Counted from the first letter of the stretch, positions 42,963 to 51,874 are shown. The stretch is DNA of 64,000 bases from Streptomyces tendae (GCF_008632955.1 NZ_CP043959.1:2728001-2792000), one strand, 5' to 3'. The notes: a model not told the origin generated them from the letters alone. Made by a program: numbers and translations.

Positions 42963-45677
42963 ATGACGACCGCACATCAGGGTGACGGCCCCCCGGCCGT
43001 GGAAGGCATCGGCGGCTCCCACGAGCCGCACGACATGCACGACCCGCACGACGTGCACGATCCGCATGGCGACCCCTTCCTGCGGACCCGGTTCGCCGTC
43101 CCCGCCCGTCCCGTGACGTTCCTGCGCAGGGCGCGGCTGGCCGGCCATCTCGACCAGGCCCTGCGCACCCCGTTGACCATGGTCAACGGCTCCGCCGGCG
43201 CGGGGAAGACGCTGCTGGTCGCGGACTGGGCGGCGGAGCTCGACGAGTTGCCCGTCGCCTGGCTCACCACCGACGCCGACGGCCAGGACCCCGGGATGTT
43301 CTGGGCGTACCTGCTCCAGGCCCTGCGCACGTCGGGGGTGCCGCTGCCGGAGGACGTCGGGTTCCCGGCGGACGCCCACCGGGTGGGCGCCGCCCTGCCG
43401 GCCCGGCTCGCCGCCGCGCTGAGCGGGCGGGACCGGCCGGTGGTTGTGGTGCTGGACGAGTTCGACCGGGTCACCGCCCCGGAGGTCGCCGAGCAGCTGG
43501 ACTTCCTGTTGCGGCACTCCGGGCCGGGGCTGCGCCTGGTGCTCGTCACCCGCACCGAACCGCTGCTGCCCCTGCACCGCCACCGGACGGCGGGCGAGCT
43601 GACCGAGATCCGGGACGCGGAACTCGCCTTCACGCCCGAGGAGGCGGCCCTGCTGCTGGAGGCGCACGGCCTCGACCTGCCCCCGGCCGCCGTGCGTGGC
43701 GTCGTACGGCGCACCCGGGGGTGGGCCGCCGGACTGCGGCTGTGCGCCCTGGCGGCGGGCGAGGCCCCGGACCCCGAAATCTACCTCAAGGAGTTCGAGG
43801 CAGACCGGAGCGCGATCGCCGACTTCCTGCTGGCGGAGGTGCTCAAACGGCAGGACGACGGAACGCAGGAACTGCTGCTGCGGGTCAGCGTCCTCGACCG
43901 CTTCGGGCCGGGGCTGGCGAACGCCGTCACGGGCCGCGCGGACGCCGAGGCCGTCCTGGCCCGGCTGCACCGCTGCAACGCCTTCGTCCAGCACCTGGGA
44001 CACGGGGTGTACCGGCTGCACCCGCTGTTCGGGGAGATCCTCCGCGCCCATCTGCGGATGCGCCGCCCGGGCCTGGAACCCGAGCTGCACCGGCGGGCCG
44101 CAGTCTCCCTGCGCAGGGCCGGTGCCCTGCCGGCGGCACTCGGGCACGGAGCCGCCGCCGACGACTGGGAGTTCACCGCCGGCGCCCTGGTCGACGACCT
44201 CGCCCTCGGCCAGTTCTTCACCGGCCCCCGCTCCGACACCCTCGCCGGACTGTTCGCGCGGATGGGGCGGCAGGGCACCGGACCCGCCCCCGAGCTGGTG
44301 CGGGCGGCCGGCCGGCTGTCCCGGGGCGAACTCGGCGGGGGCCTCACCCACCTGCGCCGGGCGCGCCGCCACCTGCGCGACCACGACGGCTCGACGGACC
44401 CGGTCGACCCGGCTGCGGCCCGGCTGAGCTGCGCCTTCCTGGAGGCCCTCGCCGCCCGGCTGGCCGGGGCTCCGGACGCCGCCGAGGACGCCGTGCGGGC
44501 GGCCGAGGCGCTGCGGGACGTCGTCCCCGTCGAACTGCTCGACCGGCACCCCGAGCTGTTCGCGCTGCTGCTGGACCACGTGGGGTCCACCCGGCTGTGG
44601 GCCGGGGACTTCACCGGTGCGAGGTCCGCGCTGGCGAGAGCCGCGGACCTGGCCCCGGGAGCCGCCACCGCCCTGCCGCGCGAGGACGCCCTGGGCCGGC
44701 TCGGCCTCATCGACTGCCTGAACGGATGGCTGCGCAGGGCCGAACGCACGGCGCATGAGGCCCTCGCGGAGACAGAACGGTTCGGGCTGGCGCGCCCCGG
44801 CGGCTCCGGCGTCGAACGGCTCGTCCTGGCCGCCGTGGCCGTGGAGCGGGAGGAACTGGGGCAGGCGCAGGCGCTGCTCGACACGGCGGCCGAGTCGCAC
44901 CCCGCGCTGCGGGACCCCGTCCTGGAGGCCGGCCGCGCCCTCACGGCAGCCCGGCTGCACCTGGCGCGCGGCGAGCCCGGCTCCGCGTGGAAGGCGGTGC
45001 GGACGGGTGTGCGGGCCGACACCGAGTCGCCGTGGGTGCGGGGGGAGACGGCGGTCGTCGCGGCGGCCGCGCGGCTCGCCGAGGGACGGGCACAGGCCGC
45101 CGCCGCGCTGCTGTCCGAGGTGCCCCGCGACCAGGTGGCCTGCGTGGTGGGCGCCGCGTGGGTGCAGCTCGCCGCCGGGCGGCCCGCGGCGGCCCTAGGG
45201 CTGCTCGACCAGGCGGCACCCGAGGGACGCGCCGGTCCCGCGGTGACCGTGCGGGCCGCGCTGGTGCGGGCGCGGGCCGCCGACGCGGCGGGGGACGGCG
45301 CCGCCGCACGCAGACACGTCGAGCGGGCGGTGGCGGAGGCGCGGCCGGAGCGACTGCGGCGTCCCTTCACGGAGGCCGGGCCGTGGCTGCGTCCCTATCT
45401 GACGGCCGGGCGGCCCGCCCCCCGTGCGGGCCGGTCCAGGGGCACCGGTCCGCACCGGAACCCGGCCCCGCCGCCCCCGCTCGTCGGGGAACTGAGCGGA
45501 CGCGAGCGTGACGTGCTGCGGCGGCTGGCGCTGGCGATGTCCACGGAGGAGATCGCCGCCGACCTGTACGTCTCCGTGAACACGGTGAAGACCCACCTCA
45601 AGAGCGCCTACCGCAAACTCTCCGTCGGCCGCCGCAACGAGGCGGTACGCCGCGCCCGCGAACTGGACCTGCTGTGA
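42963..45677 (+). CDS. LAL-type (MalT-like) LuxR-family ATP-binding regulator
   Basis: The 904-aa product has a MalT architecture: an NTPase (Walker A MVNGSAGAGKTLLVADWA near residue 75; Walker B PVVVVLDEFDRV), a long helical-repeat region, and a C-terminal LuxR helix-turn-helix (LSGRERDVLRRLALAMSTEEIAADLYVSVNTVKTHL). These proteins activate transcription on ATP and inducer binding. The N-terminus is unusual: HEPHDMHDPHDVHDPHGDP, a tandem His/Asp/Pro repeat not part of the fold. The target is unknown; the co-oriented membrane protein 13 bases downstream is a candidate. ATG at 42963. Confidence 0.92.
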   Translation: MTTAHQGDGPPAVEGIGGSHEPHDMHDPHDVHDPHGDPFLRTRFAVPARPVTFLRRARLAGHLDQALRTPLTMVNGSAGAGKTLLVADWAAELDELPVAWLTTDADGQDPGMFWAYLLQALRTSGVPLPEDVGFPADAHRVGAALPARLAAALSGRDRPVVVVLDEFDRVTAPEVAEQLDFLLRHSGPGLRLVLVTRTEPLLPLHRHRTAGELTEIRDAELAFTPEEAALLLEAHGLDLPPAAVRGVVRRTRGWAAGLRLCALAAGEAPDPEIYLKEFEADRSAIADFLLAEVLKRQDDGTQELLLRVSVLDRFGPGLANAVTGRADAEAVLARLHRCNAFVQHLGHGVYRLHPLFGEILRAHLRMRRPGLEPELHRRAAVSLRRAGALPAALGHGAAADDWEFTAGALVDDLALGQFFTGPRSDTLAGLFARMGRQGTGPAPELVRAAGRLSRGELGGGLTHLRRARRHLRDHDGSTDPVDPAAARLSCAFLEALAARLAGAPDAAEDAVRAAEALRDVVPVELLDRHPELFALLLDHVGSTRLWAGDFTGARSALARAADLAPGAATALPREDALGRLGLIDCLNGWLRRAERTAHEALAETERFGLARPGGSGVERLVLAAVAVEREELGQAQALLDTAAESHPALRDPVLEAGRALTAARLHLARGEPGSAWKAVRTGVRADTESPWVRGETAVVAAAARLAEGRAQAAAALLSEVPRDQVACVVGAAWVQLAAGRPAAALGLLDQAAPEGRAGPAVTVRAALVRARAADAAGDGAAARRHVERAVAEARPERLRRPFTEAGPWLRPYLTAGRPAPRAGRSRGTGPHRNPAPPPPLVGELSGRERDVLRRLALAMSTEEIAADLYVSVNTVKTHLKSAYRKLSVGRRNEAVRRARELDLL

Positions 45678-45690
45678 CCCGGCGGCCGAC

Positions 45691-46299
45691 GTGACCGGCC
45701 GACGGGACCGGCCCGCACCGGGCCGGCGCGCACCCGACCGGCCCGCACCCGACCGACCCGGCGACGCGGACTCCGGCCCGCCCACCGGCCGGGGCGCGGG
45801 GGCGACCGTCGCGAACCCCGCGGTGCGCCGGACGCACGCCGACTACACCGGCGGTGTGTACGGCTCGATGCTCGCCGCGTCCGTGATCGTGGGCGCCGGC
45901 ACGCTCGGCGACTTCCCGCGGATCGAGCTGATGCTGCTCTTGTTGCTCACCGGCGGGGTGTTCTGGATCGCGCATGTGCACGCGCACCTGTTCGGGGCGC
46001 GGCTGGCGCAGCGCCCACCGGACCGTGCTGTCGTCCTGCGGGTGTGCCGGGAGGAGTGGACCATCGTCAAGGCCGCCCTGCCGCCGGCGACCGCCGTGGG
46101 GGTCAGTCCCGTGCTGGGGCTCGGTGTGCAGGGCGGGCAGTGGTTCGCGCTGGCCGTCGCCGTGGCGGGACAGGTGGGCTGGTCGGTGGCGGCGGCCCGG
46201 CAGGCGGGCGCGACCCGGCGGTTGCTGGTTCTGTCGGCCCTGGTGAACCTCGTCCTGGGGCTGGTCATCCTGCTGAGCAAGCTGTGGCTGAAACACTGA
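45691..46299 (+). CDS. Conserved four-helix membrane protein
   Basis: The 202-aa product has a Pro/Arg/Asp-rich N-terminus (DRPAPGRRAPDRPAPDRPGD) and about four membrane helices (GVYGSMLAASVIVGAG; IELMLLLLLTGGVFWIAHVHAHLF; WFALAVAVAGQVGWSVAAA; LLVLSALVNLVLGLVILLSKLW). The HVHAHLFG segment recurs in related Streptomyces membrane proteins of unknown function. It starts 13 bases after the LAL gene and is probably co-transcribed. GTG at 45691. Confidence 0.78.
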   Translation: MTGRRDRPAPGRRAPDRPAPDRPGDADSGPPTGRGAGATVANPAVRRTHADYTGGVYGSMLAASVIVGAGTLGDFPRIELMLLLLLTGGVFWIAHVHAHLFGARLAQRPPDRAVVLRVCREEWTIVKAALPPATAVGVSPVLGLGVQGGQWFALAVAVAGQVGWSVAAARQAGATRRLLVLSALVNLVLGLVILLSKLWLKH

Positions 46300-46417
46300 C
46301 CGCTCCCCGGCCGCACGCTCTCACCTGTACGGGGTGAGCCGCGCCCGCGCCCGGGGCCGGACGATCGGAGGGTGTGGGCGTGGTCCGCCTCGTCCAGACG
46401 CCACCGGGGAGCGGCTC

Positions 46418-46615
46418 ATGCGCTATGAAATCCGCGTCGACGGGCATCTCTCTCAACCGCTGATCGAGGTGTTCCCGGAGCTCGACCACGTCACGGTGTC
46501 CGGCCAGACCCTGCTGTTCGGGCCCGTCGTCGACGAGGCGCACCTGTACGGGCTGCTGGCCCGCTGCCAGTCCCTGGGCCTGCGGATCCTGGAACTGCGC
46601 CAGGTACCGGAGTGA
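46418..46615 (+). CDS. Hypothetical 65-aa protein
   Basis: GGGGAGCGG precedes the ATG. The product (MRYEIRVDGHLSQPLIEVF at the start, LLARCQSLGLRILELRQVPE at the end) fits a single beta-alpha-beta-beta-alpha-beta unit, such as a half-ferredoxin fold. Small proteins with this pattern are common in Streptomyces. No membrane segment. It is a stand-alone gene. Confidence 0.7.
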   Translation: MRYEIRVDGHLSQPLIEVFPELDHVTVSGQTLLFGPVVDEAHLYGLLARCQSLGLRILELRQVPE

Positions 46616-46756
46616 GCCGCCCCCGCCCCCGGAGTTCCGGCGGACGCACGGGCGTCCCGCGCAGCCGTACCCGCCTCACCGCGCAGCCGTACGCGCCTCA
46701 CCGCGTCGTCCGAGTCACCGGGTCACCGTGACCACCGCGTCAGGGGCCCCCGCGCG

Positions 46757-48163
46757 TCAGGGGCACCCCTCCGCCCGCACCCGCCCGGTCCGTACGGCCT
46801 CGCCCAGCGCCGCGAAGTCCCGCTCGTTGCGGTCGGCGTAGTCCTGCGCGAACGCGGCGAGCGCCCGGTCGAAGCGGTCGGCCCGGCCCAGGTAGGCGGT
46901 GATGGCGACGGGGTCGCCGGACCGCGCGTGGGCCCGCGCCAGACTGGCCCCGCACAACTGCGCGAAGAGGGCCAGCATCCCCGGATCCATGGTGTCCGGG
47001 CGGGCGATGCCCTTCCAGTCGCGCAGCTGCCGTACGTAGAAGTCGCGGGGCCTGCCGTCGAGGCCGGCGGCGTGCGTCCAGCCCAGCAGGATGTCGCTCG
47101 TCGTCTGGATCAGCCGCTGCCCCTCCACCACCCGGCGGCCCTGGTTGTCCGGCTCCTCGCCGTCGGTGAACGGGGCGAGTACCGACTCCTGCGCCTCCTT
47201 GGCCTGCAACAGCAGCGGATCGTCGTCGTCCCGGCCGAGCAGCAGCACGATCCAGCAGCGCGTGCCGACGCTGCCGACGCCCACCACCTTGCGGGCCACG
47301 TCGACCAGGCGGTAGCGGCTCAGCAGGTGCCGGCGGTCCGACGCCAGCGACCGCGCGTAGCCGTCCAGGACCGCGCGCAGGCCCCTCTCCTCCGCGGACG
47401 CCCCGTCCAGCAGCTCACCGAGGGGCGTGAGCAGCGGCGGGTCGGCCATGATGCGCCGCCCCTCCGCCGTGGGACGGGTGAGCTTCGCGTAGGCCTGCAG
47501 ATGGGTGCGGGTGCGGGCACGCTCGGTCGCCTCGGCGGTACGGCGCCGGACCTCCGCGTCCATCGACGAGGACATCAGCTCCCGCATCCGGTCGGTGTCG
47601 TCCTGCGCGTACCAGATGTCCAGCGTGCGCATCCCGGCGAACTCCCGCATGCGACGCCGGTACGCCGCGACACAGGCGCGCACCGCGCCGCTCTGTTCGG
47701 CGACCGTGAAGCCGTTGGCACGCCCGGAGATGGCGAAGCTGGCCGCGAGCCGCTTGACGTCCCACTCGAACGGACCCGTGTGGGTCTCGTCGAAGTCGTT
47801 GATGTCGAAGACGAGGTGCCGTTCGGGGGAGGCCAGCAGCCGGAAGTTGAGCAGGTGGGCGTCGCCGCACAACTGCACGGTCAGCCCGGTGTCGGGGAAC
47901 TGCCCGAGGTCCGCCGCCATGATCGCGGCGGCGCCCCGGTAGAACCGGAAGGGTGATTCGAGCATCCGGCCGTAGCGCACCGGCACCAGCTCGGGGAGCC
48001 GGGTCGCGGACTGCCGCTCCAGCACGTCCACGGGGTTCGGCCGGCCGGGGGCCGGGGTGAACGAGGCGTGGGCGGAGCGGGGCACGCGGCCGCGTGCCCG
48101 CCTGCCGCGGGAGGCCCGCTCGGCCGGGGGGACGGAGGCACTGAACGCGTTCGGTAGGGCCAT
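46757..48163 (-). CDS. DUF2252-domain protein
   Basis: The 468-aa product is a full-length DUF2252 protein. Seen: RYGRMLESPFRFYRGAAAIMAADL, VQLCGDAHLLNF (HxD-like GDAHxxN), LVFDINDFDETHTGPFEWDVKRLAAS, VVGVGSVGTRCWIVLLLGRD and the C-terminal SGDPVAITAYLGRADRFDRALAAFAQDYADRNERD. GDAH and DINDFDE resemble the catalytic and metal-binding motifs of the protein-kinase/APH superfamily, so a small-molecule kinase role is plausible but untested. ATG at 48163 follows GGGAG at eight to nine bases. Confidence 0.9.
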   Translation of the reverse strand: MALPNAFSASVPPAERASRGRRARGRVPRSAHASFTPAPGRPNPVDVLERQSATRLPELVPVRYGRMLESPFRFYRGAAAIMAADLGQFPDTGLTVQLCGDAHLLNFRLLASPERHLVFDINDFDETHTGPFEWDVKRLAASFAISGRANGFTVAEQSGAVRACVAAYRRRMREFAGMRTLDIWYAQDDTDRMRELMSSSMDAEVRRRTAEATERARTRTHLQAYAKLTRPTAEGRRIMADPPLLTPLGELLDGASAEERGLRAVLDGYARSLASDRRHLLSRYRLVDVARKVVGVGSVGTRCWIVLLLGRDDDDPLLLQAKEAQESVLAPFTDGEEPDNQGRRVVEGQRLIQTTSDILLGWTHAAGLDGRPRDFYVRQLRDWKGIARPDTMDPGMLALFAQLCGASLARAHARSGDPVAITAYLGRADRFDRALAAFAQDYADRNERDFAALGEAVRTGRVRAEGCP

Positions 48164-48354
48164 CGCTGTCTCCCGCCTGCGAGCACGGACCACGGCTCCT
48201 CGCCGTCCATCCCACCGCGCCCGTGCCCGGGGCGGATCACCCGCCCCGGGTGAGGCGGCCGGGGCGCTGCGCGGCACATGCTGACCTCGGCACGCGATCG
48301 CGGGCCCAGGGACGGGCACGACCGGCCCGCGACCCGGACGAGGAGATGACCGGC

Positions 48355-48780
48355 ATGACGTATCTCGCGTACGACTACCCGCTGCTCGGCGCGCTGCTGA
48401 CGATGGTGGTGTTCTTCCTGTGGATCATGTGGTTCATCCTGCTCTTCCGGGTCGTCGTCGACATCGTCCGCGACGACTCCCTCAGCGGCTGGGCCAAGAC
48501 GGGCTGGCTGGTGTTCACCATCGTCCTGCCCTTCCTGGGTGTCTTCGTCTACGTGATCGCGCGCGGCAGGAACATGGGGCGCCGGGAGATGGCGCAGGCA
48601 CGCGCGCAGCAGGAGGCGCTCGACAGCTACATCCGCGAGACGGCGAAGGGGGCCGGAGGGACCGGCAGCGTGGACGAACTGGCCCGGCTCTCCGAGATCA
48701 AGGCGCGCGGGGACATCTCGGACGACGAGTTCCGCAGGGCCAAGGAACTGGTTCTGAGCGGTCACGGGCCGCGCTCGTGA
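48355..48780 (+). CDS. Membrane protein with PLDc_N-like and SHOCT domains
   Basis: The 141-aa product begins with a two-helix hairpin (LLGALLTMVVFFLWIMWFILLFRVVVDIVRDD; TGWLVFTIVLPFLGVFVYVIARGRNM) as in phospholipase-D nuclease N-terminal proteins, and ends with a SHOCT domain (VDELARLSEIKARGDISDDEFRRAKELVL). SHOCT domains bind partner proteins or lipids. ATG at 48355 follows GAGGAG by nine bases; an ATG at 48346 is also in frame. It is likely co-transcribed with the next gene. Confidence 0.82.
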   Translation: MTYLAYDYPLLGALLTMVVFFLWIMWFILLFRVVVDIVRDDSLSGWAKTGWLVFTIVLPFLGVFVYVIARGRNMGRREMAQARAQQEALDSYIRETAKGAGGTGSVDELARLSEIKARGDISDDEFRRAKELVLSGHGPRS

Positions 48781-48859
48781 CCGGGAGGCCCTTCCCGTCG
48801 GCACCGAGGGGGGAAGCGTCCGCGGCGACGCGGACAGGGCAAGGAACCGAGGCACCGCA

Positions 48860-49282
48860 ATGACAGCGACACATCCGACACACGGCGGGCACGCGCCGTC
48901 GGCGAAGCGGGAGTGGGCGGGCGGTCTGACCGTCTTCGCCGCCGTCACCCTGATGCTCGTGGGGGTGCTGGACATCTTCCGCGGCATCATGGGCATCGCC
49001 GAGGACGACGTCTTCGTGACGACGCAGAACTACGTCTTCAAGTTCGACCTGACGGCCTGGGGCTGGACCCACCTCGTGCTCGGCGCGATCGCGGTGCTCG
49101 TCGGCCTCGGACTGGGCAGGGGAGCGCTGTGGGCCCGCATCTCGGGCGTGGTGATCGCCGGGCTCGTCGTGATCGCCAACTTCCTGTCCCTGCCGTACTA
49201 CCCGGTCTGGTCCGTCGTGATGATCGCCTTCTCCGGGTTCGTCATCTGGGCGCTGTGCGTGTCCCCCCGCTCCCGTACCTGA
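48860..49282 (+). CDS. DUF7144-family membrane protein
   Basis: The 140-aa product has a soluble N-terminus and four helices (GGLTVFAAVTLMLVGVLDIFRG; GWTHLVLGAIAVLVGLGLGRG; ISGVVIAGLVVIANFLSLP; VMIAFSGFVIWALCV) with the family pattern DIFRGIMGIAEDDVFV and FKFDLTAWGWTH. It is a Streptomyces membrane family of unknown function, often near stress or sigma-B-type regulators, which are not present here. The 38-bp palindrome begins eight bases after its stop. Confidence 0.85.
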   Translation: MTATHPTHGGHAPSAKREWAGGLTVFAAVTLMLVGVLDIFRGIMGIAEDDVFVTTQNYVFKFDLTAWGWTHLVLGAIAVLVGLGLGRGALWARISGVVIAGLVVIANFLSLPYYPVWSVVMIAFSGFVIWALCVSPRSRT

Positions 49283-49289
49283 CGCCGGA

Positions 49290-49327
49290 CGGCCCGCCGC
49301 GCGGGACGCGTCCCGCGCGGCGGGCCG
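49290..49327. terminator. Perfect 38-bp palindrome, likely terminator
   Basis: Nineteen-base arms (beginning CGGCCCGCCGCGCGG at 49290) are exact complements with no loop. It follows the DUF7144 stop by seven bases and precedes a co-oriented gene 100 bases on. There is no U-tract. It resembles the palindrome at 6488-6521 in design, not in sequence. Confidence 0.6.
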
Positions 49328-49429
49328 GGTACCCGGGGGGACGTACGCCGTGCCGGCCGCCGCGGGTGAACAGGCCCGTGCCGGCCGGACGGCACGCACG
49401 GTTCGGACCCGACCGGGAAGGCGCCGCAC

Positions 49430-50263
49430 ATGTGCCGATGGCTCGCCTATTCGGGCTCACCCATCCTGCTCGAGAATCTTCTCTACCGACCGGTCCACTC
49501 CCTGATCGACCAGAGTCTGCACGCCAGGATGGGCGTCGAGACCACCAACGGCGACGGCTTCGGAGTGGGCTGGTACACACCGGACAAGGACAGCCCCGCC
49601 GTGGTCAGGGACATCGGACCTGCCTGGAGCGACCGCAACCTGCGGGAGATCGCCGGACACGTCTCCTCACCGCTGTTCTTCGCCCACATCCGTGCCTCCA
49701 CCGGTACGGCGGTGCAGCAGACCAACTGCCACCCCTTCCGCCACGGCCGCTGGATGTGGATGCACAACGGGGCGATCGACGGATTCCCCCTGCTGCGGCG
49801 TGACCTCGCCCTCGCCGTCCGCCCGGACCTGTTCCCCTCCGTCGAGGGGTCCACGGACTCCGAGATGATGTTCTACCTGGCGCTCACCTTCGGCCTGGAG
49901 GACGACCCGAAGGAAGCCGTCGCCCGTATGGCGGGCCTCGTGGAACGCACCGGCCACGCGCACGGCGTGACGTACCCCCTGCAGATGACGGTCGCGGTGA
50001 CCGACGGGGTGCGGCTGTGGGCGTTCCGCTACTCCAGTCAGAAGCAGTCGCGTTCGTTGTTCTACAGCACCCGGGTCGAGACGCTGAAGGCCCTCCACCC
50101 GGACGTGGAGTTCCTGCGCGACATCGCCGACGACGCCCGTCTCATCGTCTCCGAACCCCTCGGTGACCTGCAGGGCGCGTGGAACGAGGTCCCGGAGGGC
50201 TCGTACGGCGTGGTGCAGCCGGAAGGCGACGACGACGAGATGCACGTGTTCGCCCCCGTGTAA
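49430..50263 (+). CDS. Class-II glutamine amidotransferase (EgtC-like)
   Basis: The 277-aa product starts MCRWLAYSGSP, so after Met removal Cys is the N-terminal nucleophile of an Ntn hydrolase. ARMGVETTNGDGFGVGWY, FFAHIRASTGTAVQQTNCHPF and WMWMHNGAIDGF are the substrate-binding loops. The length and motifs fit the EgtC/YafJ-type group, which hydrolyses gamma-glutamyl amides. True EgtC belongs to the ergothioneine cluster; no other egt genes are here, so this is probably a paralogue of other use. Confidence 0.9.
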   Translation: MCRWLAYSGSPILLENLLYRPVHSLIDQSLHARMGVETTNGDGFGVGWYTPDKDSPAVVRDIGPAWSDRNLREIAGHVSSPLFFAHIRASTGTAVQQTNCHPFRHGRWMWMHNGAIDGFPLLRRDLALAVRPDLFPSVEGSTDSEMMFYLALTFGLEDDPKEAVARMAGLVERTGHAHGVTYPLQMTVAVTDGVRLWAFRYSSQKQSRSLFYSTRVETLKALHPDVEFLRDIADDARLIVSEPLGDLQGAWNEVPEGSYGVVQPEGDDDEMHVFAPV

Positions 50264-50303
50264 GGGGAGTGACGGTCCGCGATCGAGGGAACCCGGATGG
50301 TGA

Positions 50304-50345
50304 GCACCTGGGGCGCTCCGACCGGAACCGGGTCGCCCCAGGTGC
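50304..50345. terminator. Hairpin terminator after the amidotransferase gene
   Basis: GCACCTGGGGCG at 50304-50315 pairs exactly with CGCCCCAGGTGC at 50334-50345. The 18-base loop holds a second short dyad (GACCGG/CCGGGTC region). It sits 40 bases after the amidotransferase stop. Confidence 0.65.
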
Positions 50346-50403
50346 CCCCGGGGACCGGGACGGTTCGGCGGGCACCGAAGCGTCCCGCACCTAGCGTGGA
50401 CGC

Positions 50404-51183
50404 ATGACCGACGACAACGCCGTCCGCCCCGCGGACGCCTTCGCCGCGCTGCACCACGCCGACCGCCCCCTGCTGCTGCCCAACGCCTGGGACCACGCCT
50501 CCGCGCTCCTCCTGCACGCCCACGGCTTCCCCGCCGTCGGCACCACGAGCCTGGGAGTCGCCGCGTCGGCCGGACTGCCCGACGGGACTCGGGCCACCCG
50601 TGAGGAGACCCTGCGCCTCACCGGCACCCTCGGCGGGCTGCCCTGCCCGCTGTCCGTCGACGCGGAGGACGGTTTCAGCGACGATCCCGGAGAAGTGGGC
50701 GGCTTCGCGGCGGAGTTGCAGGCCCGCGGCGCGGTCGGGATCAACCTCGAGGACGGGCTCGGGCCCGTCGGCCGGCACGTGGCGAAGATCGAAGCCGTAC
50801 GCGCCGCCGCACCCGGTCTCTTCGTCAACGCCCGGACGGACACCTACTGGCTGGGTGACGGCGAGGGCACCCTCGACCGGGTCCTGGCCTACCGGGACGC
50901 GGGTGCGGACGGTGTGTTCGTGCCCGGTCTCACCGACCCCGACGCCGTGGCCGGTCTGGTGCGCGCCCTGGACGGCTGCCCGCTCAACGTCCTGTACACG
51001 CCCGGGGGTCCGACCCTCGCCCGCCTCGCCGGCCTCGGCGTGCGGCGCGTCAGCCTCGGTTCGCTGCTGTACCGGCGGGCCCTCGGCGCGGCACTGGACG
51101 CGGTGCTCGCGGTGCGGGACGGGCGGCCGGCGGGGGAGGGCACGGTGCCGACGTACCAGGAGGTGCAGGGGCTCGCCGGGTGA
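50404..51183 (+). CDS. Isocitrate lyase/PEP mutase-family protein
   Basis: The 259-aa product is a TIM-barrel member of the ICL/PEPM superfamily: LLLPNAWDHASALLLHAHGFPAVGTTSLGVAASAG at the start, PLSVDAEDGFSDDPGEV (metal-binding Asp residues near 85) and GAVGINLEDGL. It lacks the KKCGH active-site loop of isocitrate lyase, as do most short members, which are C-C or P-C bond lyases or mutases of unknown substrate. TAGCGT is six bases before the ATG (leaderless pattern). It is convergent with the TetR gene. Confidence 0.88.
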   Translation: MTDDNAVRPADAFAALHHADRPLLLPNAWDHASALLLHAHGFPAVGTTSLGVAASAGLPDGTRATREETLRLTGTLGGLPCPLSVDAEDGFSDDPGEVGGFAAELQARGAVGINLEDGLGPVGRHVAKIEAVRAAAPGLFVNARTDTYWLGDGEGTLDRVLAYRDAGADGVFVPGLTDPDAVAGLVRALDGCPLNVLYTPGGPTLARLAGLGVRRVSLGSLLYRRALGAALDAVLAVRDGRPAGEGTVPTYQEVQGLAG

Positions 51184-51202
51184 CGACGCGCCCCGCCGTG
51201 CG

Positions 51203-51781
51203 TCAGTCCTGTTGCCTGCGGGGCCAGTTCCGCAACGTCACGTGCAGGGCGTCGATCATCCGGTCCCACGACGCCTCCAGGTCGCGCGGAGCGCCGAACG
51301 CGCCGGAGGACTCCAGGGCGCAGTAGCCGTGGAAGGAGCTGCGCAACAGGCGTACGGCGTCGGTGAGATCGGGCTCCTCCAGGCCGTAGGCGCGCAGCAG
51401 GCCGTAGGTCACCTCGGCGGTGCGGCGCAGGGCGGGGGAGTCGGTGACCTGGGCCTCGTCCAGCCGGATCTGGGTGGCGGCGTACCGGCCGGGGTGGGCC
51501 AGGGCGTAGCCGCGGTAGGCGCCGGCGAACGCGGCCAGCGCCTCCTTGCCGGTGCGGCCGTCCACCGCCGCCGCGATGGCGTCGATCATCTCGCCGCCCG
51601 CCAGCAGCGCCATCCGGGTGCGCAGGTCCCGCAGTCCGCGGACGTGTGCGTACAGGCTCGCGTCCTTCACGTTGAACCGACGGGCCAGCGCGGACAAGGT
51701 GACGTTCTCGTAGCCGGCCTCGTCGGCGAGGTCGGCGGCCGCCGCGACGAGGCGGTCGGCGGTGAGTCCGGCGCGGGGGAT
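51203..51781 (-). CDS. TetR-family regulator, apparent AUC start
   Basis: The 192-aa product has a TetR helix-turn-helix (GYENVTLSALARRFNVKDASLYAHVRGLRDLRTR, residues 27-60) and a ligand-binding domain (VDGRTGKEALAAFAGAYRGYALAHPGRY). No ATG, GTG or TTG is in frame near the natural N-terminus. The sequence ATC CCC CGC GCC GGA at 51781 gives (M)PRAGLTADRLV, the usual start of this subfamily, and GGAGG is exactly five bases upstream (51787-51791). Translation from AUC, or a base error in an ATG, is the best reading. The frame is open to a GTG at 51955, but that would read through an intergenic repeat. It is divergent from the PHP gene, a possible target. Confidence 0.82.
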   Translation of the reverse strand: MPRAGLTADRLVAAAADLADEAGYENVTLSALARRFNVKDASLYAHVRGLRDLRTRMALLAGGEMIDAIAAAVDGRTGKEALAAFAGAYRGYALAHPGRYAATQIRLDEAQVTDSPALRRTAEVTYGLLRAYGLEEPDLTDAVRLLRSSFHGYCALESSGAFGAPRDLEASWDRMIDALHVTLRNWPRRQQD

Positions 51782-51874
51782 GCGGGCCTCCGGGAGACGG
51801 GGCGGTTTCGGAAGAGGTGAATGTAGCCGACGTGAGCGGGAGGTGGCCCACCTGTGGGTGCGTCGGGGCCGCTC

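Noticed and set aside
49430..50263. Ergothioneine biosynthesis locus
   Set aside because: The amidotransferase is EgtC-like, but neighbours are not EgtA, EgtB, EgtD or EgtE.
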